Shown piece after piece: positions 56,134 through 64,000 of a stretch of DNA of 64,000 nucleotides. Origin of the DNA: Novosphingobium lentum NBRC 107847 (GTDB lineage Bacteria; Pseudomonadota; Alphaproteobacteria; Sphingomonadales; Sphingomonadaceae); the NCBI RefSeq assembly GCF_001590965.1, contig NZ_BCTW01000018.1, positions 1 to 64,000 on the forward strand, given 5' to 3'. The translations under genes were made by a program, and so were the position numbers. How positions within the stretch are numbered: the stretch's first letter is position 1; each line of letters opens with the position of its first letter. The notes under the pieces were generated by a model, which searched no databases, had not been told where the DNA came from, and worked only from the letters and a program-made list of their open reading frames with translations.

Positions 56134-57560
56134 GCGGTCACTCCTTCGCCACCGGCCGACCGCGTGATGAAATCGAGCGCGCGGTCGTGCGCGCCGGGTG
56201 CGCCGGCGCAAGTGATCTTGTCGTCGCCGCCTTCCTTCTCGGTGTAGCGGCGGATGGATTTTTCCAGGAACGGCCCGATCCGCCCGCACGGGCACGTTTC
56301 GGTGTCGCCCCAGTGCAGCGTGACCTCGTCGCCGGTGAGGAAGGCCGCCCAATACGTCTGCGCGTTGAGGTCGATCGCGCCGTAGCGGCCCTTGCCCGTG
56401 CCGGTGCGCGGCAGCGGCGTGCCGGTCGCGGGGTCGAGCAGGAACGGCACATGCCACGCCGGCACATGATAATGCCCGCCGCCGCATTCGCGCGACGCGG
56501 CGACGATCTCGGTCATGCCGTAGCCTTCGACCAGCGGCGCGCCGCCCAGCATGCGGTCGACTTTCGCGCGCCAGTCATCGGGCAGGTCGTGGCCCTTCAT
56601 CCCGCCCCCTGCGGCCACGAAACTGTCGGGCGCGAACAGGTTGGACAGGCCGCGCTTTTCGGCCTCGACCGCGAGCGTGTAGAGCGAGGGGACGTGCCCC
56701 ATCACCGAAACGGTGCGGCCCTGCCAGCGGCTGGTGATGCGATCGAAGAACGCGTCGAGATATTCGCCGCTGCGCGCCTGGTCGGCCAGGAACGCAGCGC
56801 GCCGCGCGATCAGCTTGGGCGCAATGTTCAGCATGCCCGCCTCGCCGCGCGATTCGGCCACGCGCAGGCGCCCGCTGATCGAGGCGACGTCGGCGGAAAA
56901 GCGGGTGGGGTTGGTGGCCAGGATCATGTCCTCGTCGCCGCCGAACACCTCGTCGCGCAGGAACGGCAGCAGGCGGTGCTGCGCCATGCCGCCGTGGCGG
57001 TACTGCGTGTAGATCACCGGCGCCTGTTCCATCGGCACGCCCAGCAGCGGGCGCTCGTCACGGTAATGGTCGAACTGGCGGCGCTGGCCGGTGACCATCT
57101 TGTGCATTTCGGGCAGGCCCCGCGGCAGGAACGACAGCTTGCCGCTGGTGCCGGTCGAATGCATCACCCGGATCGGGGTCTGCGCGTCGAGCAGGTCGAG
57201 CCAGTCGTCGATGCTGTCGCAGCCGCGCGCGTCGATCGCCGACAGATCATACGTGGTGAACCCGTCGAGCCACTGCGTCAGCCGGTCGAACCGCGACCGT
57301 TCGAGGAACGACATCGGATAGGACTTGAGTGCCGAATGCGGCACCAGCAACGGTGCGACATCGGCGATGGCGTCGATCCGCGTGATGCCCTGTTCCTGCG
57401 CGAGCTGGCGCAGCACCGGGATGCGGGTGACGAGGTCGTCAAACCGGCGACGCAGCGCGGCCAGCTGAAACGCGTGCTGATCGGCCAGCGGGATCGCATA
57501 GATATCGGTCTGGGCAAGTTCGATCAGGTCTTCGGGGTGATCGGCTGAAACGTCGGGCAT
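56130..57560 (-). CDS. LuxE-like acyl-activating enzyme (ANL superfamily)
   Basis: A 476-residue protein of the LuxE/phenylacetate-CoA-ligase-related ANL group. The adenylate loop is HSTGTSGKLS, and the second motif is VEGYGMTEIV. The C-terminal part has CPCGRIGPFLEK, typical of the PaaK side of the family. It should activate a carboxylic acid with ATP and hand it to the LuxC-like reductase. AAGGAGG lies five bases before the ATG at 57560. It is 97 bases downstream of the TonB receptor on the same strand, past a stem-loop. Confidence 0.88.
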   Translation of the reverse strand: MPDVSADHPEDLIELAQTDIYAIPLADQHAFQLAALRRRFDDLVTRIPVLRQLAQEQGITRIDAIADVAPLLVPHSALKSYPMSFLERSRFDRLTQWLDGFTTYDLSAIDARGCDSIDDWLDLLDAQTPIRVMHSTGTSGKLSFLPRGLPEMHKMVTGQRRQFDHYRDERPLLGVPMEQAPVIYTQYRHGGMAQHRLLPFLRDEVFGGDEDMILATNPTRFSADVASISGRLRVAESRGEAGMLNIAPKLIARRAAFLADQARSGEYLDAFFDRITSRWQGRTVSVMGHVPSLYTLAVEAEKRGLSNLFAPDSFVAAGGGMKGHDLPDDWRAKVDRMLGGAPLVEGYGMTEIVAASRECGGGHYHVPAWHVPFLLDPATGTPLPRTGTGKGRYGAIDLNAQTYWAAFLTGDEVTLHWGDTETCPCGRIGPFLEKSIRRYTEKEGGDDKITCAGAPGAHDRALDFITRSAGGEGVTA

Positions 57561-57608
57561 GCCCGCCTCCTTCGCAAAAATCCCCCCACGATCCCATCGG
57601 CTGATCAT

Positions 57609-57641
57609 GGATCCCGGTGGCCCCCATGCACACCGGAATCC
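57609..57641. other. Stem-loop between TonB receptor and luxE-like gene
   Basis: GGATCCCGGTG and CACCGGAATCC form an 11-bp stem with one mismatch and an 11-base loop. It lies in the 97-base gap after the receptor stop. No T-run follows, so it may set relative expression (attenuation or mRNA stability) within one transcript rather than end it. Confidence 0.5.
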
Positions 57642-57657
57642 GCGATCGATCACATCA

Positions 57658-60180
57658 TCAGAAGTGGAAACCCACCTGCACGCCATACGTGCGCGGCGCG
57701 GCGGGTGCCCCCTTGGTGCCCGACGTCGTGCTGTTGGCGATATAGGCAAAATACTTCTTCTGCAGCAGGTTGGCGACGAACACCTTGGCGGTCACGCCCT
57801 TGCCCACGCTGGTCCAGCGGACCGAGGCATTGACGATGTCGTAGATCGGCTGGCGCGTGAGGTAGAGGTTGTCCGGCTCGAAGAAGTAGTTGCCGGTGTG
57901 CAGCCACGAAGCGGTGATACCGAACTCGCCCGCCGAAGTCGGGATCGCATAGTCGCCGGTCAGCGACAGCGTGAACGGCGGGGTCAGCACGGTCTTGTTG
58001 CCGCTGAGGTCGCACTGGCGCACGCCCGCAACCGGATTGCCGTTCTTGTCCAGCGGCGCGAGGATCTGCGTCTCGGGCGAGCCGGTGGCCGACACCGGAT
58101 AAGCAGCGAAGTTGCAGCTGGCCGGGACGGTCTGCTGCGCCGCCGGCGGTGCGTTGGGGCCGGTGAGGAAGAACGTCGGTCCGTTCTTGAACTCGTCGTA
58201 GCGGCCCTTCTGCACGTTGACCGCAGCGGTCAGCGTCAGGCCGGCGGCGGGGGCCACGGTCAGTTCGGCGTCGAGGCCCTTGATCGTCGCCGCGCCGCCG
58301 TTGACGAAGATCGTGCCGCCCACATCGGGCCGGTTGTTCTGCACCTGGATGTTCTTGTACTTGTAGTAATAGCCCTCGACGTTGAGGCGGACCATGTGGT
58401 CGAAGAATTCGCTTTTGAACCCGGCGGTGTAGGCGTCGATCTTTTCAGGCTTCACCGGCGGCAGCGACGCCAGCGTGTTGGGGCCATAGCCGGCCAGGTT
58501 GTACACCCCGCTCTTGAAGCCGCGGTTGTACGCGGCATAGATCATCAGGTCCTTGCCGAAGTGGTGGTCGATTGCGGCGCGGCCGGTCACCGCGTTGAAC
58601 GTCGCCTGATCGGAGAACGGACCGCCATAGGCGGGCACCGTGCCCAGCACCGGAACGGTGGCGTTCAACAGCGCGCCGGTGACCGGGTTGTAGAACCCGC
58701 CTTCGCCGCCATACGCCTTGCGATGGTCGGAGGTGTAGCGCACGCCCAGCGTGATGTTGGTATCGGGCAGCACCGGGTAGGTGCCTTGCGCGAACGCCGA
58801 GTACGAATTGGTTAGCATCCGCGCGTTGCTGGTCTGGTACTTGGGCGTGAGGAACAGCGGTGTTCCGGGGCCAGCGAGCGCGACGCCTGCCGCCGAATAG
58901 CCGAACGAGGCCTGGTTGATCAGGTTGCCCGAGAAATTGCCGAGGAAAAAGCTGCGGTCGTGCATGTAGAACCCGCCGAGGATCCACTTGAACGTGTTGC
59001 CGTCGGGCGAGGCGACCTGCAGTTCCTGCGTGAACGTGTTGGCGCCGTAGTGGTTGTACGAATTGAGCGCGTTCTGCGGCGAAGCGTCGAGCGCCAGATC
59101 GGGATCGACGCGCAGCTTGCTGTAGGCGGTGATGCTGGTGACCTTCACCGCGCCGAAATCGTGCGTCAGCTTGCCGCTGAAGCTGGAGAAATCGACGCCG
59201 TAGCCGTTGCCGATGCTGTCGACGTTGTCGTAGAACCCGATCGGGTTGCCGCCGAAGCCCGGACCGGTGCCCGGCGCGCCGGTTTCGGGGTCATAGCCGC
59301 CGCGACCCTTGGTGCCCGGAACCACCCGGTTGGCATAGCCCTGGTCCGACCGGCGGTGAGCGTACATGCCCGACAGCAGCACGCGGGTATCGTCCGACGG
59401 TTCCCACAGCAGCTTGCCGCGAAAGCCGTAGGACGAGCTGTAGTTGGCCTTGCCCTGGCCGGGCGTGACGGCATAGGGCTGCGAGGTCAGCGAGGTCTGC
59501 TGGGTGGGCGCAAAGTTGTGGCCCCAGCCATCCTGCTGGTTGTTGTAGAAACCTGCAAAGTTGACCGCGACCGTCTTGGTCAGCCCGGTCGAACCATAGA
59601 ACTGCCCGGTGATGGTGTCGTAATTGGAATAGCCCAGCGTCATGTCGGCATGCGGATCGAACGTCGGATCCTTGGTCTTGACGTGGATCACGCCGCCGGT
59701 GGCGTTGCGGCCGAACAGCGTGCCCTGTGGGCCCTTCAGCACTTCGACCGCCGCGATGTTGTTGAAATCGAACACCGCCGCGTTGCCCGAAACGAGGTAC
59801 ACGTCATCGACGAACAGCGCGACCGACGGCTCGTTCCCCACGAACGACGATGTCGTGCCCACGCCGCGGATGAACGGCACGCCGCCTTGTGCCTGGCGGG
59901 TGAAGGTCACCCCCGGCATCAGCTGGGTCAGCTGTTCGGGCCCGGTGATCCCGGCCTTTTCCGCCAGCTCGGCAGTGACCGCCGTCACCGCGATCGGCAC
60001 GTCCTGCAGGTTTTCACCGCGCTTCTGCGCCGTCACCACGATTTCCTGCAGACCGGTCTGCGGGGCGGCTTCGTCCGCTGCGGCCGGCGCGCCTTGCGCC
60101 ATGGCCGATTCGACGAGTGCCGGCTGCGCCAGCGCCATCGCCGCCGTCGACGCCAGATAAAGGTATGATGTCCGTGACAT
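57658..60180 (-). CDS. TonB-dependent outer-membrane receptor
   Basis: An 840-residue receptor. A signal peptide (cleavage near SAMAQG) precedes a TonB box-like region and plug domain (EIVVTAQKRGENLQDVPIAV, GVTFTRQAQGGVPFIRG). The beta-barrel ends in GVQVGFHF with a terminal Phe, as required for barrel assembly. Sphingomonads use such receptors for many substrates besides iron, such as sterols and lignin- or terpene-derived acids. As first gene of a block with LuxE, LuxC, aldo/keto reductase and MFS, it probably imports the substrate of those enzymes. The upstream region (60181-60260) has a direct repeat TACTAT at 60228 and 60243. Confidence 0.95.
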   Translation of the reverse strand: MSRTSYLYLASTAAMALAQPALVESAMAQGAPAAADEAAPQTGLQEIVVTAQKRGENLQDVPIAVTAVTAELAEKAGITGPEQLTQLMPGVTFTRQAQGGVPFIRGVGTTSSFVGNEPSVALFVDDVYLVSGNAAVFDFNNIAAVEVLKGPQGTLFGRNATGGVIHVKTKDPTFDPHADMTLGYSNYDTITGQFYGSTGLTKTVAVNFAGFYNNQQDGWGHNFAPTQQTSLTSQPYAVTPGQGKANYSSSYGFRGKLLWEPSDDTRVLLSGMYAHRRSDQGYANRVVPGTKGRGGYDPETGAPGTGPGFGGNPIGFYDNVDSIGNGYGVDFSSFSGKLTHDFGAVKVTSITAYSKLRVDPDLALDASPQNALNSYNHYGANTFTQELQVASPDGNTFKWILGGFYMHDRSFFLGNFSGNLINQASFGYSAAGVALAGPGTPLFLTPKYQTSNARMLTNSYSAFAQGTYPVLPDTNITLGVRYTSDHRKAYGGEGGFYNPVTGALLNATVPVLGTVPAYGGPFSDQATFNAVTGRAAIDHHFGKDLMIYAAYNRGFKSGVYNLAGYGPNTLASLPPVKPEKIDAYTAGFKSEFFDHMVRLNVEGYYYKYKNIQVQNNRPDVGGTIFVNGGAATIKGLDAELTVAPAAGLTLTAAVNVQKGRYDEFKNGPTFFLTGPNAPPAAQQTVPASCNFAAYPVSATGSPETQILAPLDKNGNPVAGVRQCDLSGNKTVLTPPFTLSLTGDYAIPTSAGEFGITASWLHTGNYFFEPDNLYLTRQPIYDIVNASVRWTSVGKGVTAKVFVANLLQKKYFAYIANSTTSGTKGAPAAPRTYGVQVGFHF

Positions 60181-60313
60181 GGTGATCCCCTCCGCCCATC
60201 GCAGCCGGATCGACAGTCCGCTGCGTTACTATGAGTAGGCGTACTATAACCGTATCAGCCGTGCAACCCGGTTTGCTGACAATTCTTGCGGGGCAGTTTT
60301 TGGGGAGCCCTCG

Positions 60314-60484
60314 ACCTTCCGGTCAGCGGGGCTGCTGGCCTGCGATGCCCATCAGCAGCCGTTGGTTCAGCAAGCCGGCGAATGTCTGCTATCTGTATGT
60401 CCCTAGCCGAAAGCGGACTTTCCGGATGCGACGCCAAAGCAGACCATTGCCCGCAAGGCAGCTTGCGCCCCCTTGCGGACATCA
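60314..60484. repeat. Dispersed noncoding repeat, copy 1
   Basis: This stretch shares ordered blocks with 62010-62179 and partly with 62625-62760: GGCCTGCGATGCCC, GCCGTTGGTTCAGCAAGCC, CGAATGTC, AAGCAGACCATTGCC and AAGGCAGCTTGCGCCCCC. Copies diverge by point changes and small indels. AATGTCTGCT and AGCGGACTTT in this copy can pair, so an RNA or DNA stem is possible. It fills the space before the lipoprotein ATG at 60507. Confidence 0.6.
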
Positions 60485-60506
60485 ACGGAATGAGCAAAGT
60501 GCACGG

Positions 60507-60935
60507 ATGTTTGAGCGAATTGCAATGCTTGTCGCACTGTCGATGGCCCTTGGTGGCTGCTCATATGCATACAACCTGCTGGCGCTTATGCGTGATGGGC
60601 ACATTGTCTTTATCGTTGATCCGAAATCACCCAGCGTTCCTTCATGTCTACGCCGCATCGAAGTATCGGCAGAAGGTGAGCGAAGCTGCGTTTGGCGCGA
60701 TAGTGTTGATTACGAAGATGCCTGTGCCAACAAATTTCCAATCCCCTTCGGTGCAAAGCTCACGGGCCATCCTCAGCCGGAGTGGCCGACAATTGATGCG
60801 AAACTGCTACGGCCGGGAATAATCTACGAGGTCAGTACCACAACTGGCGCGACTGGATATGGCGAAGGCAGGTTCATGATCGACGCAAATGGGCGGATCG
60901 TGAATAAGAATTTCAGCGAGGCGACCAGTCGATAA
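60507..60935 (+). CDS. Hypothetical lipoprotein, 142 residues
   Basis: A short protein with leader MFERIAMLVALSMALGGC, a good lipobox. The mature part has Cys residues at SCLRRIEVS, ERSCVW and DACANKF and no known domain. The ATG at 60507 follows repeat copy 1 closely. GC content is lower than in the flanking operons, suggesting recent acquisition. Function unknown; it could be an envelope or immunity-type protein but nothing shows that. Confidence 0.6.
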   Translation: MFERIAMLVALSMALGGCSYAYNLLALMRDGHIVFIVDPKSPSVPSCLRRIEVSAEGERSCVWRDSVDYEDACANKFPIPFGAKLTGHPQPEWPTIDAKLLRPGIIYEVSTTTGATGYGEGRFMIDANGRIVNKNFSEATSR

Positions 60936-61152
60936 ACAATGACTGGCCGCTTCCCACCAATCTCAGCCGTCCGCGCACATCTGCCCCGTCCTCAATCCAT
61001 GCCTTTTCTGCCGTAGCGCCCCTTGCCGATCGATCCTGAAAGCCGCCATTGGGCAATGTCATGAAGGGCCGCTGGTCGCCCATCTGCATCGGAAGCAGCC
61101 TATCCGCACACGACTCCATTGCGGTCATTGATCGGCTTGCTAAAGCTGTTTG

Positions 61153-61887
61153 ATGCCCGTTTCTCCCACCGTTGCCGTAATCATTTTGAACTGGCGACGG
61201 CCTCAGAACATTGGGCGCATCGTGCGAGCCGCCGCAGATGCCCTGCCCGAGGCACGCATTTTCGTGCTGGACCAGGCGGAAGCGCCGAATAGCCTGGAGG
61301 GTCGCCATGATGTTCCTTGGCATCTCATCTGGCGGCAGCCCCGACCGAATGGAGGACCGGGCGCCCGGATCGAGCTGGCCGCCGCTCTGCCGTTCGATCA
61401 TTATCTGTGCATCGACGACGACGTGTTCCTCACCGCTGCGCAAATCAAAATGCTCATGTTCATGCAAAGCAAGGAACCGGGCCGTGCGCATGGCGTATGG
61501 GGGCAAGTTGTCTTTTCCGACGCCGAAGGCAAATACCAGCTGTTGGATGGGATCATACGGAGAAATGCAGACGTCAGTTTTCTGAACCAGGTTTATGCGT
61601 TCACGAAGGTGCAGGCGCAGGAAGCGATGGTGCTCGCCTCCCTCGCGGGATTTGAGAGCTGGGTTGACGTTCGGTTTGGCGACGATTTGCTGTTAAGCTG
61701 CTCGGGAGAGGCTGCTCCTCGCATCCACGACCTTGGTCCACTTGAGCAATGTCCCACCGCAAATGAGCCAGGCATTGCCCAGTGGAAGCAGGCGGGCTTC
61801 CGTGAGCAGCGGCTTGAACTCGCGGCCAAAATGCTAAGCCTGGGCCGACTTCACGTCGAGGCCAGGAGGCCGGCCCACTTGATTTGA
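61153..61887 (+). CDS. Glycosyltransferase-like protein, GT-A fold
   Basis: A 244-residue protein with the GT-A start VAVIILNWRRPQNI and a metal-binding-type CIDDDVFL about 90 residues in. FGDDLLLSCSG is another GT-A-like block. It is short for a complete family member and may be a truncated or unusual transferase. An upstream TTG overlaps the ATG chosen here. The 217 bases before it show no further gene that I can support. Position between repeat copies suggests an accessory gene. Confidence 0.65.
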   Translation: MPVSPTVAVIILNWRRPQNIGRIVRAAADALPEARIFVLDQAEAPNSLEGRHDVPWHLIWRQPRPNGGPGARIELAAALPFDHYLCIDDDVFLTAAQIKMLMFMQSKEPGRAHGVWGQVVFSDAEGKYQLLDGIIRRNADVSFLNQVYAFTKVQAQEAMVLASLAGFESWVDVRFGDDLLLSCSGEAAPRIHDLGPLEQCPTANEPGIAQWKQAGFREQRLELAAKMLSLGRLHVEARRPAHLI

Positions 61888-62009
61888 GGCGATTGAACTT
61901 CCTGTTTCCCCCCAATGCGACGGAGCGAGCCATTTCGCGCACGAACTCATTGCGGGTACTCGACGTTAGTCCGCAGTCATCCACCTCCATCGACGAGCCT
62001 CTCCCCCGA

Positions 62010-62179
62010 TGTTCCGGTCACCGGTCTCCCGGCCTGCGATGCCCGTAAACTGCCGTTGGTTCAGCAAGCCGCCGAATGTCCGGCCATCCGAACTTCCGAG
62101 CCAGCAGCGGCCTGTCGGGATGCGACCATAAAGCAGACCATTGCCTGTAAGGCAGCTTGCGCCCCCCACTAGCGGACGT
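62010..62179. repeat. Dispersed noncoding repeat, copy 2
   Basis: The second copy of the repeat family, in the same orientation as copy 1. The shared segments CCGTTGGTTCAGCAAGCCG, GAATGTCCG, AAGCAGACCATTGCC and AAGGCAGCTTGCGCCCCC are in the same order. Its 3' end overlaps the last codons of the pentapeptide-repeat gene by about ten bases. Confidence 0.6.
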
Positions 62180-62561
62180 AGTTGATGGTGGGACCTCCAG
62201 TGGTATTTTCGAACCTGCAATCGACGAATTTGGCATCCGCAAAGTCGCAATCGCTACCGAGATTGTCCTTTGCGAAGTCGCAATCCACAAATGTGCATTC
62301 GATGAACTTTGCTCCTGCGAAATTTAACCCTCTGAAAGCAGTCCCCAAAAATGTGGTTGATACGAATAGGCCAGATGCCATGATCGTCCAATACAGATCA
62401 CACGCGTTCAATTTGCAAAAGATCATTAACGTTCCAAAATCGCCACCCTCGAAATCCATTTCCGAGAACGTGCAGCTTTTAAAATAGTAATCACTTATGT
62501 TCTTTGTGACGTGGTTGAGTTCAGTAAATTCCTCGTCGCATATTAGTGTGTTTCCGAACAT
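62169..62561 (-). CDS. Pentapeptide-repeat protein, 130 residues
   Basis: A short protein built of A(D/N)LXX-like five-residue repeats: MDFEGGDFG, CDLYW, FRGLNFAGAKFIECTF, VDCDFAKDN and CDFADAKFVDCRFE. Such proteins fold into a right-handed quadrilateral beta-helix; some mimic DNA and shield gyrase (Qnr, MfpA), but many have no known role. At 130 residues it is shorter than Qnr proteins (about 215). The base composition is clearly AT-richer than the genome, a sign of transfer. It lies between repeat copies 2 and 3. Confidence 0.75.
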   Translation of the reverse strand: MFGNTLICDEEFTELNHVTKNISDYYFKSCTFSEMDFEGGDFGTLMIFCKLNACDLYWTIMASGLFVSTTFLGTAFRGLNFAGAKFIECTFVDCDFAKDNLGSDCDFADAKFVDCRFENTTGGPTINYVR

Positions 62562-62624
62562 CGTTTTCGCCCAGCCCTGTCACAATATACCCGCCATAAC
62601 GGGCAGGTGCTAACGGCAGCTTTC

Positions 62625-62760
62625 CACCATTTCCGGTCATAGGGCTGCCGACCTGCGATGGCCATAAGCTGCCGTTGGTTCAGCAGGCCACCGAACCTCC
62701 GCTATGCGCAGTGTCGAGTCGAAAGCGGACCTTCGGGTCCGCCTTCTCCGCCAGGCATGA
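62625..62760. repeat. Dispersed noncoding repeat, copy 3
   Basis: A shorter third copy. The matching parts are CCACCATTTCCGGTCA, CTGCGATG, GCTGCCGTTGGTTCAGCAGGCC and GTCGAAAGCGGACCTTCGGGTCCGC. The AAGCAGACC part of copies 1 and 2 is missing. It contains an inverted GCGGACC/GGTCCGC hairpin. Confidence 0.55.
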
Positions 62761-62982
62761 ACGGCGACAGGCTTGCACTCCACTTTTGCGCTGTCCTACA
62801 CGCCGGTCGCGCGGTTAAGTTCGCCACGTTCTCTGGCCTTGAAACAACATGCTGAAACATAACGATATATATGCCTGCTCACCCGACTCGCCCGCGAGAC
62901 CATTGGGAGTCCACTCGGGCAAACATGGAGAAGTTGGCGAAGCCCGATCCCGCCCTTCCAGCCCCCAGCAACAGGACACGCC
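62761..62982. promoter_or_regulatory. Noncoding stretch with likely promoter of the enoyl-CoA hydratase gene
   Basis: No gene supported. Together with copy 3 it forms a gene-free stretch of about 420 bases. An AT-rich segment near 62850-62872 (ACATAACGATATATATG) could include a -10 box, about 115 bases before the hydratase ATG, and AGGA precedes that ATG at the normal distance. Confidence 0.4.
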
Positions 62983-63762
62983 ATGCAGTTCATAACCGCC
63001 ACCCGCGACGGTCCGGTCACCACGATCACGCTCAACCGGCCCGAGGTGATGAATGCGATCAACATCGCCATGCACCACGAACTGCAGGACGCGTTCGATG
63101 CGTTTGCGGGCGATGACAGCCAGTTCGTGTGCGTCGTCACCGGCGCGGGCGAGCGGGCGTTCTGTGCGGGGTCCGATCTCAAGGCGGCGGCGGTGTCCGG
63201 GCTGCCGCCGGAATATCCGCGCAGCGGCTACGCCGGGCTGATCGAGCGGTTCGATTGCCCCAAGCCCTTCATCGCGGCGGTCAACGGCGTGGCGCTGGGC
63301 GGCGGGTTCGAGGTGGCGCTGGCGTGCGACATCATCGTCGCCAGCGACACGGCCAGCTTCGGCCTGCCCGAGCCGCTGGTGGGCGCGGTGGCACTGGGCG
63401 GGGGCTTGCACCGACTGGCGCGGCAGGTCGGGCTGAAACAGGCGATGGGTGCGATCCTCACCGCGCGGCGCATTCCCGCCGACGAGGGGTTGCGGATGGG
63501 GTTCGTCAACGAAGTGGTGCCCGCAGCCGGATTGGCGGCGGCCACGCGGCGCTGGGTCGATCAGATCCTGCGCGGATCGCCGATGGCGGTGCGCACCTCC
63601 AAGGCGGTGGTCCAGCGCGGGCTGGAAGAACCCAGCGTCGAAATCGCGATGCGCCACCAGCAGGACTATCCCGAATTCGTCGCCTGGCGCGCCAGCGACG
63701 ATGCGATCGAGGGTCCGCGCGCGTTCGCCGAAAAGCGCAGCCCGGTGTGGACCGGGCAGTAG
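62983..63762 (+). CDS. Enoyl-CoA hydratase, canonical active site
   Basis: A 259-residue crotonase. Both hydratase glutamates are present: VALGGGFEVALACD and FGLPEPLVGAVALGGG. The N-terminus (ATRDGPVTTITLNRPEVMNAI) and the AFCAGSDLKA oxyanion region are typical. It likely hydrates trans-2-enoyl-CoA in beta-oxidation. It is followed after 80 bases by an Old Yellow Enzyme-like gene, possibly the start of another acyl-CoA operon. Confidence 0.92.
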   Translation: MQFITATRDGPVTTITLNRPEVMNAINIAMHHELQDAFDAFAGDDSQFVCVVTGAGERAFCAGSDLKAAAVSGLPPEYPRSGYAGLIERFDCPKPFIAAVNGVALGGGFEVALACDIIVASDTASFGLPEPLVGAVALGGGLHRLARQVGLKQAMGAILTARRIPADEGLRMGFVNEVVPAAGLAAATRRWVDQILRGSPMAVRTSKAVVQRGLEEPSVEIAMRHQQDYPEFVAWRASDDAIEGPRAFAEKRSPVWTGQ

Positions 63763-63842
63763 GCGCGGGGATGACCGCAAAGGGGCTTGCCACGCATTAG
63801 TTCGCCAGCTTACTAAGCCACGCAACCCGACCGGAGAACCTT

Positions 63843-64000
63843 GTGCGCCCGACTCTCGACCAGCCGATCACCTTTCCTCGCGGGCCGCAGTGGCACAACC
63901 GGTTCGCGCTCGCGCCGCTGACCAACCACCAGAGCAACGCCGACGGCACGCTGGGCGATGATGAGCTGACGTTCCTCGCCAAGCGCGCCGACGGTGGCTT
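63843..64000 (+). CDS. NADH:flavin oxidoreductase / Old Yellow Enzyme family, 5' part
   Basis: The gene runs off the window after 52 codons. The first residues, VRPTLDQPITFPRGPQWHNR and then FALAPLTNHQSNADGTLGDDEL, match the FMN-binding N-terminus of the OYE/2,4-dienoyl-CoA reductase group (the APLT segment binds flavin). GGAGAA lies eight bases before the GTG start at 63843. Activity is presumably reduction of an activated double bond. Confidence 0.85.
   Translation, partial: MRPTLDQPITFPRGPQWHNRFALAPLTNHQSNADGTLGDDELTFLAKRADGG

Noticed and set aside
53571..57560. Bioluminescence (lux) operon
   Set aside because: LuxC- and LuxE-like genes are present but there is no luxA, luxB or luxD in the window, and the neighbours are a TonB receptor and MFS transporter.
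60231..60506. N-terminal extension of the lipoprotein at 60507
   Set aside because: The extension would translate repeat copy 1; the leader peptide begins exactly at 60507.
60913..61506. Minus-strand frame of 197 codons opposite the start of the glycosyltransferase-like gene
   Set aside because: It overlaps the GT-A-like coding region antisense, has no recognisable domain, and has no better ribosome site.
60314..62760. Integron cassette array
   Set aside because: Repeats lack a recognisable attC core pair, genes are in both orientations and no integron integrase is in the window. Cassette behaviour is only kept as a weak possibility.

Overview
The window is a GC-rich chromosomal segment that reads like a free-living alphaproteobacterium of the order Sphingomonadales (a Novosphingobium/Sphingobium-type genome is my best guess). 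The grounds are codon use with very high GC at third positions, a TonB-dependent receptor next to acyl-CoA and ring-oxygenase genes, several tightly overlapped operons, and short dispersed inverted repeats of the kind common in sphingomonads. No rRNA, tRNA, CRISPR array, prophage or insertion sequence was recognised.

Layout. 1-2.9 kb: an alpha/beta hydrolase divergent from a cytosolic winged-helix/TolB-like/TPR regulator. 3-7.5 kb: a three-gene minus-strand operon of a four-TM membrane protein, a DyP-type peroxidase and a P450 that lacks the I-helix acid-alcohol pair; this is the most unusual system in the window. 7.6-11.6 kb: ABC-F ATPase, chromate transporter and a small lipoprotein. 11.8-15 kb: a RamB/ScfR-like regulator divergent from isocitrate lyase, with candidate operators between them. 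15.2-18.8 kb: YaiI-family protein, DEAD-box RNA helicase, glutamine amidotransferase and a 49-residue small ORF. 19-29.8 kb: a complete glycogen operon, transcribed glgP-glgB-glgC-glgA-pgm-glgX, with a terminator behind it. 30-42.2 kb: a HerA-like ATPase and two divergent tripartite exporters, an MFS (EmrAB type) and an RND (AcrAB type), each with its own outer-membrane factor.

42.2-60.2 kb: an acyl-CoA/oxygenase cluster in three blocks. A six-gene minus-strand operon runs from an alpha-methylacyl-CoA racemase to an aminoglycoside-phosphotransferase-like kinase. A five-gene plus-strand operon holds acyl-CoA dehydrogenase, two PaaG-type crotonases, a Rieske oxygenase and a SnoaL-like protein. 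A minus-strand block holds a TonB receptor, a LuxE-like activating enzyme, a LuxC-like acyl reductase, an aldo/keto reductase and an MFS transporter. Together they suggest uptake, oxidation and side-chain processing of a hydrophobic carboxylic acid (terpenoid, steroid or branched fatty acid); the substrate cannot be read from sequence.

60.2-62.8 kb: a lower-GC accessory stretch with a lipoprotein, a glycosyltransferase-like gene and a pentapeptide-repeat gene, separated by three diverged copies of a noncoding repeat. 63-64 kb: a canonical enoyl-CoA hydratase and the start of an Old Yellow Enzyme-like gene that runs off the window.
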